NCBI RefSeq assembly: GCF_042767895.1
Contig: NC_091550.1
Location: forward strand, 28,366,007-28,381,247
Reading direction: 5' to 3'
Length of the DNA: 15,241 nt
From: Penaeus vannamei
Taxonomy: Eukaryota; Arthropoda; Malacostraca; Decapoda; Penaeidae
Shown: positions 9,229-15,241 of the stretch, in pieces
Numbering within the stretch: the stretch's first letter is position 1
Layout: each line of letters begins with the position of its first letter
Notes under the pieces: model-generated
What the model was told of the DNA's origin: nothing
The model's input: only the letters and a program-made list of their open reading frames with translations
Databases searched by the model: none
Program-made: the position numbers and the translations under genes

Positions 9229-9656
9229 CATTTGAAGTTCTACACATTGAACTTCGGGCTTGGAGTACACGCTGACTCTCCCTCTGCCCTGTGGTACAAG
9301 CTGGTCACTGACTATAACCCACCCTTTGCCACTGCGACTACGCCAATCTGCAGCCATATTCCACAGACTGCGGATGGGTTACCGCTGCAATTGGGAGATA
9401 GATCTCAGAACACCCAAAGCATGCCAGCACTGTGACACTTGTCACAAATGAACCACTGCTCCACTATATTTTAGACTGTACACATATTCGTCATCTACGT
9501 TCCCCAACTTACATCAGCAACGATAGAAGAGACCACAGTGAAAACCTCAGGCTAGCTGCAACCTGTCTCAGGCAGATGTTTGAAACACCAGATGCCCTCA
9601 TGACCTTTACAACCAATCCACCACCCATGACCAACTCTAATCATCATCATCATTAA
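9229..9656 (+). pseudogene. ORF2 C-terminal Cys/His segment
   Basis: After the RNase H the family sequence continues as SPSALWYKLVTDYNPP (about 9275-9320), RLRMGYRCNW, then ACQHC (about 9422-9437), and in the next frame LLHYILDC (about 9452-9475). This gives a C-x2-C ... H-x4-C pattern, a probable zinc-binding tail seen in RNase H-bearing non-LTR elements. The ORF ends in HHHH then TAA at 9654-9656, the histidines being encoded by a CAT/TCA repeat. The - copy shows the same order (SPSATWYK, HRLRL, an ECQ block, HLLDC). At least two frameshifts. Confidence 0.75.
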
Positions 9657-9682
9657 TAAAATAAATAAATAAATAAAAAAAT
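9641..9682 (+). repeat. TCA repeat plus AATA/A-rich tract
   Basis: TCATCATCATCAT (9641-9653) runs into TAATAAAATAAATAAATAAATAAAAAAA (to about 9682). It covers the last four codons of ORF2, the stop, and the first part of the 3' UTR. The - copy also has an A-rich stretch just after its ORF2 (10,085-10,135), so this is probably a feature of the 3' UTR rather than the end of the element. Confidence 0.8.
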
Positions 9683-9825
9683 TACAAGACAGGTAGCTAA
9701 CCTTCACTTTCACACAATCTCATTTACCCAACTCACAGGTAATACACCTTTCGGGTGGCTTTAACGCAACCCCGAGTTAATCATGTCACTTCATGACATG
9801 ATTAACAGAATAATTTCATCATCAT
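9657..9825 (+). other. 3' UTR of the + element
   Basis: Noncoding. It contains CGGGTGGCT at 9752-9760, the same nine bases found in the - copy's 3' UTR (complement at 10056-10064), followed in both by a loosely similar CG-containing stretch. It then has a perfect hairpin (9776-9806) and ends in TTCATCATCATG directly before LTR-like sequence at 9826. The short TCA repeat may be the element's tail. The exact terminus is not certain. Confidence 0.55.
9776..9806 (+). repeat. Perfect 13-bp stem-loop in the 3' UTR
   Basis: GTTAATCATGTCA (9776-9788) and its exact reverse complement (9794-9806) are separated by the five-base loop CTTCA. It lies close to the presumed 3' end of the + element, where non-LTR elements often carry an RNA structure used by their RT. 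No equally strong stem is visible in the - copy's 3' UTR. Confidence 0.85.
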
Positions 9826-9929
9826 GAGGCGAAAGATGATTCTCCACTCAGCTGTTGACATGACAACACTTGTACTCGGTTCCTCAATAATAAGAGATAA
9901 TAAATCAGTTCGGTTTTATAACCTCAACA
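9826..9929 (+). repeat. Gypsy LTR, 3' half
   Basis: Aligns to 744-843 of the 5' LTR at roughly 80% by eye: GAGGC(A/G)AAGATGATTCTCCA, then TTGAC.TGACAAC, AAGAGATAA, then CAGTTCGGTTTTATAA(T/C)CTCAACA. It ends with the same CA terminus at 9929. The missing LTR front corresponds to 3718-3803, so these two fragments may be the two sides of one 3' LTR split by the + non-LTR element, with about 35 nt of the LTR (709-743 equivalents) absent. The bases after 9929 (gactg) do not match catat at 617-621, so a target duplication is not supported. Confidence 0.8.
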
Positions 9930-9980
9930 GACTGGGTGTTCGTGTCACTCCAGGGTCACCAGTGTTGAGGTTATAAAACC
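9912..9980. repeat. Perfect 18-bp inverted repeat, 33-nt spacer
   Basis: GGTTTTATAACCTCAACA at 9912-9929 and its exact reverse complement at 9963-9980. Both arms are the terminal 18 bp of a Gypsy LTR; the 5' LTR of the window differs from them by one base (TAATCT for TAACCT). The arms are identical to each other, so they derive from the same subfamily or from one another. The structure can fold into a cruciform or hairpin. Confidence 0.9.
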
Positions 9981-9986
9981 AGATAA
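9930..9986 (-). repeat. Inverted LTR end plus primer-binding leader
   Basis: On the - strand this reads GGTTTTATAACCTCAACA (9980-9963), then CTGGTGACCCT (9961-9951), then about 20 more bases of leader. That is the same order as LTR end plus primer-binding region at 826-855. It is therefore a scrap of a second Gypsy copy in opposite orientation. Only the last 18 or so LTR bases are present, because the - non-LTR element's tail begins at 9987. Confidence 0.75.
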
Positions 9987-10008
9987 TTTTTTTTTTTTTT
10001 TTTTTTTT
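9987..10008 (-). repeat. Poly(A) tail of the - element
   Basis: An uninterrupted run of 22 T on the + strand immediately after the inverted LTR scrap, at the 3' end of the - element. This is the tail expected from target-primed reverse transcription. It is pure, unlike the decayed ORFs beside it. Confidence 0.85.
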
Positions 10009-10119
10009 GTCATTCACTACCCGTGAGTTAGGTAGTCCGAGGTTCCTCTTACGCCAGCCACCCGGTTATTGGTGCTAATTAAAGGTGATCTTGTTTTAAG
10101 TTTGCTTTTTATTTTTAGT
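10009..10119 (-). other. 3' UTR of the - element
   Basis: On the - strand it reads from an A-rich stretch after the ORF2 stop through CGGGTGGCT (10064-10056) to a short imperfect stem (TCAC...GTGA around 10012-10025) directly before the poly(A) tail. The nine-base CGGGTGGCT is shared with the + copy's 3' UTR. No coding signal. Confidence 0.65.
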
Positions 10120-10605
10120 TTACATTTGATAAAAGTTTATTTTGTGGGAGGTGCCATAGAGATTGTTTGGAAAGATTCCTGATTCCAGTATGGTGCGGGC
10201 ACAAGTTGCTGCTACAGTGCTTCTCTGTGAGGTTTCTATGTCCTGGTACATTCCTGAAGTGTGGGGTCTAATGTGAGGCAGATTGCCTGACAGTCTAGGA
10301 GGTGTGTTAGTGGATGGCTCACCTGATCTGACAATGATTGCACTCTTTTGGCACTCGTTCATCAATCCCCAGCTACAGGGATAGCTAGCCGTAGCCGGTG
10401 GATGATAACAGCATCCTTCCTGGACATGGAACAAGGGATGGTGATGGTTTCATATTTGGTGACAGTTTTGTACCAGGTCGCCGAAGGTGAACCTGCTTGA
10501 ACCCAGACTTGGTGTTGGATGAGTGCAATTTGCTTTGCTGTAATCTTGGCTCTGTTTTTTATTTGGCTGATGCTTGGTTTAATCGGCTGTATGCGAGTTT
10601 GGTGG
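10120..10605 (-). pseudogene. ORF2 C-terminal Cys/His segment (- copy)
   Basis: From the RNase H end the frame continues as QVWVQAGSPSATWYKTVTKY and IIHRLRLAIPVAGD, stopping at 10362. The next piece of the family (YPCSWGLMNECQK) is in another frame that ends at 10120, and HLLDC is readable in a third frame around 10289-10305. Together these show the same Cys/His tail as the + copy, broken by at least two shifts. Confidence 0.7.
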
Positions 10606-11036
10606 AGGCTGGATTTGGCTGCAGAGTCTACACGATCATTGCCTTCTAATCCGACATGACTGGGAATCCACATTATTCGGACCGTCTTGCCTTGTTGAGT
10701 CAGCTGTTGTAGCTTGAACAGAGTTGATGTTGCTAAGTAAACATTGTCCAAGTGAGCCGGTTCTGTAAGGTGTGAATGGCAGAGAGGAGTCCGTGAAAAT
10801 ACATACTGTAGATTTTGTACAGAGAGTGCATATGTCAATGCTGATCGAATGGCGAACAGTTCTGCCTGGAGGATGGAGGAATCATTGCTGAGTCTCGATG
10901 CCTGTACATAGTCATTGCAAAGGAAATCACCTCCGGCTCTGCCTGATTCTGGATCAACAGACCCATCAGTGTAGATGACAGTCGTGTCTCTGTCATTCTC
11001 AATTGAAGAGATAGTCTCTCGTAGATCTGAGGTCAT
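10606..11036 (-). pseudogene. ORF2 RNase H domain (- copy)
   Basis: An open frame from 11036 downward on the - strand. Counting from the Met at 11036: VIYTDGSVD (Asp 24), LQAELFAIRSAL (Glu 59), and MWIPSHVGLEGNDRVDSAAK (His 127, Asp 137). The third acidic block should lie near residues 80-83 but reads VFSRTP; the expected FTDS is present one base out of frame at that spot, followed by SAIHTL in yet another frame. Two small, roughly compensating indels have therefore removed one catalytic Asp from an otherwise open domain. The Met is not the true start: the domain belongs to the longer ORF2. Confidence 0.88.
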
Positions 11037-11500
11037 TTGGAGAGCAATTCTTCTTAGGTCTCGGGAGACTGTTAATTAGAAAAGCTGCAAGTGGTGGTTC
11101 CCAGGGGTTTGGTTCTGCATATCCATGGTGTGGTGCATCAATGCCGCGGACAATAGAGCAGGAAGGAGGTTGAAGGAGGTGAGCTTTGGTGGATTCATGA
11201 TGCCAGGAAGCAATCCGCATGAGGGGCTTGAGGGCTGTCTAGGATCCATGCTTAGAGAATCTCCCAGAGGTGGACTAGTCTTGATTGGAGACTATCTTGC
11301 AGACATGACCTGCAACAATCTGCTGGATTCTTTTGTAGGGGAACTGTCCAGACCAGGTTTAGAGGCGCGTCCACCTAGGGGCCCGAGGATGACACGCATG
11401 CACTGTTTTGGATGGTTTCAAGTTTATTAACCTGGGCTGGGGTGAGAGACAGTAGGGAAAAGGAGCTGTAGTCTATGAGCGACCGGATAGCATGTACATA
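11037..11500 (-). pseudogene. ORF2 thumb/connection segment (- copy)
   Basis: IVRGIDAPHHGYAEPNPWEP (about 11095-11155) matches the + copy's ICRGMDAPNSHYVPKPPWAP, and LETIQN with VSSSGP-like residues around 11375-11430 corresponds to the ETIxN..MRVIL block. The frame changes between them. The long + strand open frame at 11125-11430 is a shadow of this region. Confidence 0.7.
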
Positions 11501-12560
11501 GAAGATCTTAAGACATGGAAGCCAGCTCTAATCTTGTTGGGTGAGACATCGTAAGACATTGATTCTTGCTTTGGTTTTGTCCAGAGGTTTTCAATGGTGA
11601 GGAGGAATTATTTTGAGTGTTGAGAATGATACCGAGGCATTTGTGGAAGGTGACCCACTCTATCTTATTGGTTTCTATGTACAGATGTTGGTAGGGAATG
11701 AAGCGTGTGATTTGTAGAGCCCTTGTCTTGTTTGCGTTTAACTTAAGTCCTAGGTGTGACATTTACTGGTTATGAGATCAAGAGCTTGCTGAGCATGTGG
11801 GAATCGAGAGGCGCCAGTGGCGATCAGTTGGAGGTCGTCAGCATAGGCGAAAAGGTGTGTGGCTGGAGGGAGTTGAATGGCAAGGAGTTCTGCTATGAGG
11901 AGATTGAACAAGAAGGGACTTAAATCCCTCCTTGGGGGTCCATTTTCAAAAACCTTGAAAACTGAGTAGTGCTCCTGGAATCTGACTCTTGCCTTGCGAT
12001 GGAGAAGGTAGTCATTAGTCCAGGAGAGTATCTTGCCCGAGATACCTCTTGAGGTAAGGATATGAACAATGACTTCCGTCTCGCAAGTTCGAAGGCCTTC
12101 TCTAGGTCTAGGAAGACTGCAAGACCATCTTTTCCATCAAGGGTGCTGTGGATGGCGGCGAGGTTGTCTTTGGTTCCAAGTCCCTTGCAGTAAGCGAAAA
12201 TATTCTTGTCAGGATGGGGTACTTTGTGTTGGAGTCTTGCTAAATAGCTCGTTCCATTGTTTGCTAAGGCATGATAACAATGATATGGGACGGTAGGAGG
12301 GAGGTGTGGTGTTCTTTGGAATAGGATGAATATTGGCTTCTTTCCATTGGGACGGTAGTCGGCCTGAGGTGAGTGAGGCTGTAAAGAGGTTGGTTATCTG
12401 CATGAGTGCTGATCGCCAAGGTGATTGAGCATAGAGTAGAGATCTTATCTATGCCTGGGGCTGTATCCTTGCTGGTTTTGATGCTTTCTTGATCTCATAC
12501 AGTGTAAATGGGACATCGAGGTCTGAGGGGAGAGCAATAGCAGTGTGGATACTGAGTTCA
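11501..12560 (-). pseudogene. ORF2 reverse transcriptase domain (- copy)
   Basis: Recognised blocks going right to left: WKEANIHPIPKNTTPPSYRP and ISLLSCLSK in the open piece 12403-12209; VFLDLEKAFELA near 12118-12074 (catalytic Asp in DLEKAF); DLSPFLFNLL near 11925-11890, where the usual TPQGG reads PPRR; HLFAYADDLQLIATG with YADD at 11845-11834; then LKLNANKTRALQI and FHKCLGI in the piece 11762-11508. The catalytic aspartates are kept, but each block lies in a short separate frame, giving several frameshifts and stops. Confidence 0.88.
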
Positions 12561-13139
12561 CGGCGAGTGAGAGGTTCTGGGTTCTGTTGAGGGTGGATCG
12601 CGGTAACTGTGTATTGCTACTTCTTGCTTGAAAGGATTGGATGAGATCATTTGCAATCTGCAATGGCTGAGGGTGACTAGGTTTTTTATGTTTCCAGAGA
12701 CCCTGTTAAGTTTCGTCCATAGGTCATGGAGGGAAGTTGAGCATTAAGGGATTCACACCATTCTAACCAGAGTTGGTGCGATTTCTTGAATTTCTTTGCA
12801 GATCAACCTGTGAGCTGCTCGGAAGGTTTCAAGAAGGGAGGGAGAAAAATGCTGTTTGAGTTTTCTTCAATACGATGAGACGGTGCTTAAGTTCACGGAC
12901 TCTATCGTTGTAAACCAGCGTTTTGTGAGTGAAGACACTGGTGCCTACTTTGGGGATGGCTTGATTGGCTGCTGGTGGAGGGCGGCAACAATCTCTTTTT
13001 CTTGGTCTTCTAAGTCATGAGCTGGCACGTGAGTTTCCGCCCATTCTTCCATCAGAGTAAGAAAATTCGTGCCAGTCAGCTTCCTGAAGTTCCAGCGTGG
13101 TTCGGGAGCCGCCTCTGTAGACGAGGTAGGTCAACAGTA
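12561..13139 (-). pseudogene. ORF2 endonuclease-RT linker (- copy)
   Basis: Lies between clear endonuclease and RT blocks and is occupied by the same kind of charged helical linker as in the + copy (a VYNDRVRELKHRL-like reading near 12890-12920). A short open piece (12663-12445) leads into RT. Frames change repeatedly, so this is identified mostly by position and by the RELKH block. Confidence 0.6.
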
Positions 13140-13785
13140 ATGGTGGATGCAAAGTGATCAGAGGCTAAGTATGGATGTAGAGACCAGGTTTTTAAAAGGT
13201 AGTAATGACGTGGAGACGAAGGAGAGGTCTAGTACCCCTCTGAGGTGTGGACACGTGTTTGTTGAGAGAGAGGTAGCTGGGAAGGTCTGGAGCATCTGGT
13301 TAAGATAACATCGGCCCTGCATAATCGTGAGGCAGAGGACAACGGTTGTTCCAAGTCGGACAGTGAGCATTGAAATCTCCACCTACTATGGACGGGAGCA
13401 CTAACAGCAGCAAAAAGGTGATCTAATTTGAGGGTTGCACCTAGTCTGGGTGGGCGATATATATTGTAAATCTGTAATTTGGTGTTGTGCTAGGGATATA
13501 GTGACAGCTAAACTTTCTACTTCTTGCCCACAGGAAGCAGTTATCTGGAGAGGCTGGCATGAATGTTTCTCCGGACTAGAATGGTTAGTCCCTGCTACGA
13601 CCTTGGCTGTAGAATTGATGGAATCCTTATGTTCGGGATGGTGATGCTGGTTTGAAGAAGAGTTTCTTGCAGCAGAACGACATCGTAACGTTGTTCGGCG
13701 AGTGCAAGTGTGAGAGGGTAACTTGCTCGAAACCAAGGATATTCCACTGAAGGAGTTTGATCTTTTCTTCTGCATTTGGGTTATT
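13140..13785 (-). pseudogene. ORF2 APE-type endonuclease domain (- copy)
   Basis: All main endonuclease blocks are visible, in shifting frames: LLQWN (13755-13741), VVLLQETLL (Glu, about 13677-13651), a Y-R-P-P-like piece near 13455, GGDFNAHCPTWNN (13384 downward; Asp and Asn present), GVLDLSFVS near 13240, and LASDHFAS with the Asp-His pair near 13156-13150. The catalytic residues are better preserved than in the + copy. The ORF2 start is probably somewhere in 13785-13945, but I cannot fix it. Broken by several frameshifts. Confidence 0.85.
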
Positions 13786-13924
13786 GCATCGTCGGAGTCA
13801 GTACTGAAGTTAGAGTTTGCATAATCGTTCGGGAGGTCCGTTAGGTATGTGGATTACCGGTGGAGTTCCGTCTTTAGAAGACTGAACAGTGATCGGGTGG
13901 AGGGTTGGAAAGTTAAGGTCAAAA

Positions 13925-15241
13925 TCCTCACCTATCATTTGCGGTTTGGTTGTCGGTGGAATGCTGGTTCAGTTGAGGTCCTGCTTCAAGAGATGAGCAA
14001 CTACTCTTCTTGAGTTTTTCGCTTTCCAGAGGATAATCTCCTGAAACGTTTCCTTTGAGAGTCCTTCTGAAAGTGTGGATTCGGTGTCTGGAGGACACCA
14101 CAGACAAGGTGAGGTTTGTATGGTTGGATGGTCGCTGTTTTAAAGAAGTACCAGGAGCATCTTCAGGTGGCATAGCTTGCGATGTTGGGTGGTCGGCGCG
14201 ATTCCGGTGCCGCGTCTGAGGTCCTGCAATTTCTGCAGGTTTGACAGTGAGAATGGTCTGTATAGCCGTTTGTATGTTTTCTCGGTTGGCGTGCTTCCAA
14301 CAAGGCGAAGCCCATCTGCAGGATTGTGGTTAAGAACTCCATGTCTTGGGAGTTGTTAGCAGTGCCGCAACCGGAGCATTTACTGGACGGGAGGATTACA
14401 GGGAGGAGAAGGATGCTGTTTAGTTGGGGCAGTCTTGGCCATGTGGATTTGATGGCAGAGGAATAAAGTCGAGATGTAGAGGGAGAGTCAGCCGGGAACT
14501 GGTGTTCCATGTATGAATCTTTCTTGTGAAAGTCCTAGGAGGCTTGGTCTGATGAGAGACTACTTTAGAAGGGAGGCAAGACTTGGAGCCTCCTGGGCAT
14601 TTGGGTTCCAAGCATGATGGGAGTCCCACATTGGGACACTTGGCAGTGGTAGGTGACCTTCTTTCAGTTTTGTAATGCATAAGTCGGTGAGATGGGGTTC
14701 AGAACAGACTCACATCTAGCCTTACTTCTGCATTTCGAACGTGGTGTCGAAGCGTTGGCACTTCCACACCTGATAGGTTCCTGGTATACTCCCTAAGTCG
14801 GAAGGTTCCAAATATACCCAATTGGAGCTCTGTTGGAGGATCACCCAAAACATGACAAGAACTTGACGAGTTTCTTCCTTAGACGGACGACAATAAGGGT
14901 GAGCAGAGTCGATGAGAGGGTGTTCTCGAAGAGACTAAGTGGGAATCCAGCGGATAACCCTCAGGACCATCTTGGTTTTCTTGGGTGGACGGCAGTATGG
15001 GGAAAGATTGATGGTCTTTCCAGTGCTGAGTCTTTGGTATTGTCTAGGATCTGAAGAGAATCTGGATTTACTGGTTTGAGAATGTAATCTCCTTTGTTGC
15101 TGATGTTGGTGGAAACTTTCAGTGAGGAAAGTCCTTCTCCAGAGCCAACAAGGCTTCAATGGAGGTAGGAAAGTCTTCATTGGTGGAGATTAAAGTAGCT
15201 GGTGGAGATGGGAGATGGGCGGTTGAGGTGGGGTTTTGGTT
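13925..15241 (-). pseudogene. ORF1 (- copy), broken and cut by the window edge
   Basis: From the right edge leftward: a proline/threonine-rich lead-in, then SIEALLALEKDF and ISNKGDYILKP in separate frames (15165-15070), PKKTKMVLRVIRW near 14995-14955, a first zinc-knuckle region with CQRF in one frame and KCRSKARC in another (about 14760-14710), and a second with KCPN...CP (about 14640-14594). FTRKIHTW (about 14534-14511) is nearly identical to FTRKIHDW in the + copy. A long C-terminal tail extends to about 13930. It would be an RNA-binding ORF1 protein; no intact frame remains. Confidence 0.72.

Larger units (their letters stand above)
4461..9822 (+). mobile_element. Non-LTR retrotransposon, I/Jockey group (+ copy)
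   Basis: A LINE-type element with two ORFs: ORF1 with Cys/His knuckles, and ORF2 with APE endonuclease, RT, RNase H and a C-terminal Cys/His block, followed by an A-rich 3' UTR. The presence of RNase H after RT places it among the RNase H-bearing lineages of the I/Jockey group; I do not assign the clade. The 5' end may be as early as 3804. The 3' end is set by the start of LTR sequence at 9826, just after a short TCA repeat. ORF1 and the endonuclease are riddled with shifts and homopolymers; RT through RNase H has only a few lesions. A related but diverged copy lies on the other strand from 9987 onward. Confidence 0.88.
9987..15241 (-). mobile_element. Non-LTR retrotransposon, I/Jockey group (- copy), partial
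   Basis: Runs right to left: ORF1 from beyond the right edge, ORF2 (endonuclease, RT, RNase H, C-terminal Cys/His), 3' UTR, and a 22-nt poly(A) tail seen as T at 9987-10008. Domain order and motifs match the + copy, but protein similarity is only about half to two-thirds over aligned blocks, so these are different subfamilies rather than a recent inverted duplication. Base composition on this strand lacks the C runs of the left half of the window. Small indels break ORF1 and ORF2. The 5' end lies outside the window. Confidence 0.9.

Noticed and set aside
9641..9653. Histidine run at the ORF2 C-terminus as a functional metal-binding tail
   Set aside because: It is encoded by a simple TCA/CAT repeat that merges with the A-rich 3' UTR, so repeat expansion explains it.
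9987..10008. T run as a transcription terminator
   Set aside because: No GC-rich stem precedes it on the + strand, and its position at the 3' end of the - element makes a poly(A) tail the better explanation.
11125..11430. + strand open frame of about 100 codons
   Set aside because: The opposite strand carries the thumb/connection segment of the - element's ORF2, with blocks matching the + copy, so this is a shadow frame.
13435..13644. + strand open frame in the right half
   Set aside because: It is antisense to the endonuclease domain of the - element and shows no motif of its own.
1..15241. CRISPR array, bacterial defence system or phage-like operon
   Set aside because: There is no spaced direct-repeat array, no runs of intact co-directional genes and no ribosome-binding-site pattern. 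Everything recognisable belongs to eukaryotic retrotransposons.
9776..15241. The two non-LTR elements as one large inverted duplication
   Set aside because: Aligned protein blocks differ at roughly a third to a half of positions and the 3' UTRs share only short motifs, which is far too divergent for a recent inverted duplication.

Overview
This is a eukaryotic, most likely invertebrate (arthropod-type), genomic window made almost entirely of decayed retrotransposons. No intact host gene, rRNA, tRNA, CRISPR array or bacterial-style operon is visible. The evidence is the protein families: a Ty3/Gypsy LTR element, and two APE-endonuclease/RT/RNase H non-LTR elements of the I/Jockey group. The species cannot be named from the sequence.

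Layout. 1-621 is AT-rich flanking DNA with at most a doubtful gene tail. 622-3803 is a GC- and C-rich Gypsy element on the + strand: 5' LTR (622-843), primer-binding region, then relics of gag, protease, the N-terminal part of RT, RNase H and integrase, a purine-rich tract and the start of a 3' LTR (3718-3803). Every coding segment is broken by frameshifts. The RT palm with its catalytic aspartates is deleted, and the protease and integrase each lack key residues. 3804-4460 is noncoding and may be the 5' UTR of the next element. About 4461-9822 is a + strand non-LTR element: ORF1 with zinc knuckles, then ORF2 with endonuclease, RT, RNase H and a C-terminal Cys/His segment. Its ORF1/endonuclease half is very degraded, while its RT/RNase H half carries only a handful of lesions. 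9826-9929 is the 3' half of a Gypsy-type LTR, followed by an inverted scrap of LTR end plus leader (9930-9980). From 9987 (a 22-nt T run, i.e. a poly(A) tail read backwards) to the window end lies a second non-LTR element on the - strand. It is related to the first but clearly diverged, and its ORF1 runs off the right edge.

How it fits together. The two non-LTR elements point at each other tail to tail, with only Gypsy LTR debris between their 3' ends. The simplest reading is that the + element inserted into the 3' LTR of the Gypsy element: the front of that LTR is at 3718-3803, the back at 9826-9929, and about 35 nt are lost. A second element then landed in the opposite orientation next to inverted LTR sequence. 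These are inferences from what I could align by eye. I see no previously undescribed functional system. The most interesting structures are the nested/palindromic junction at 9776-10008, the internal RT-core deletion, and the sharp change in sequence quality inside the + element.
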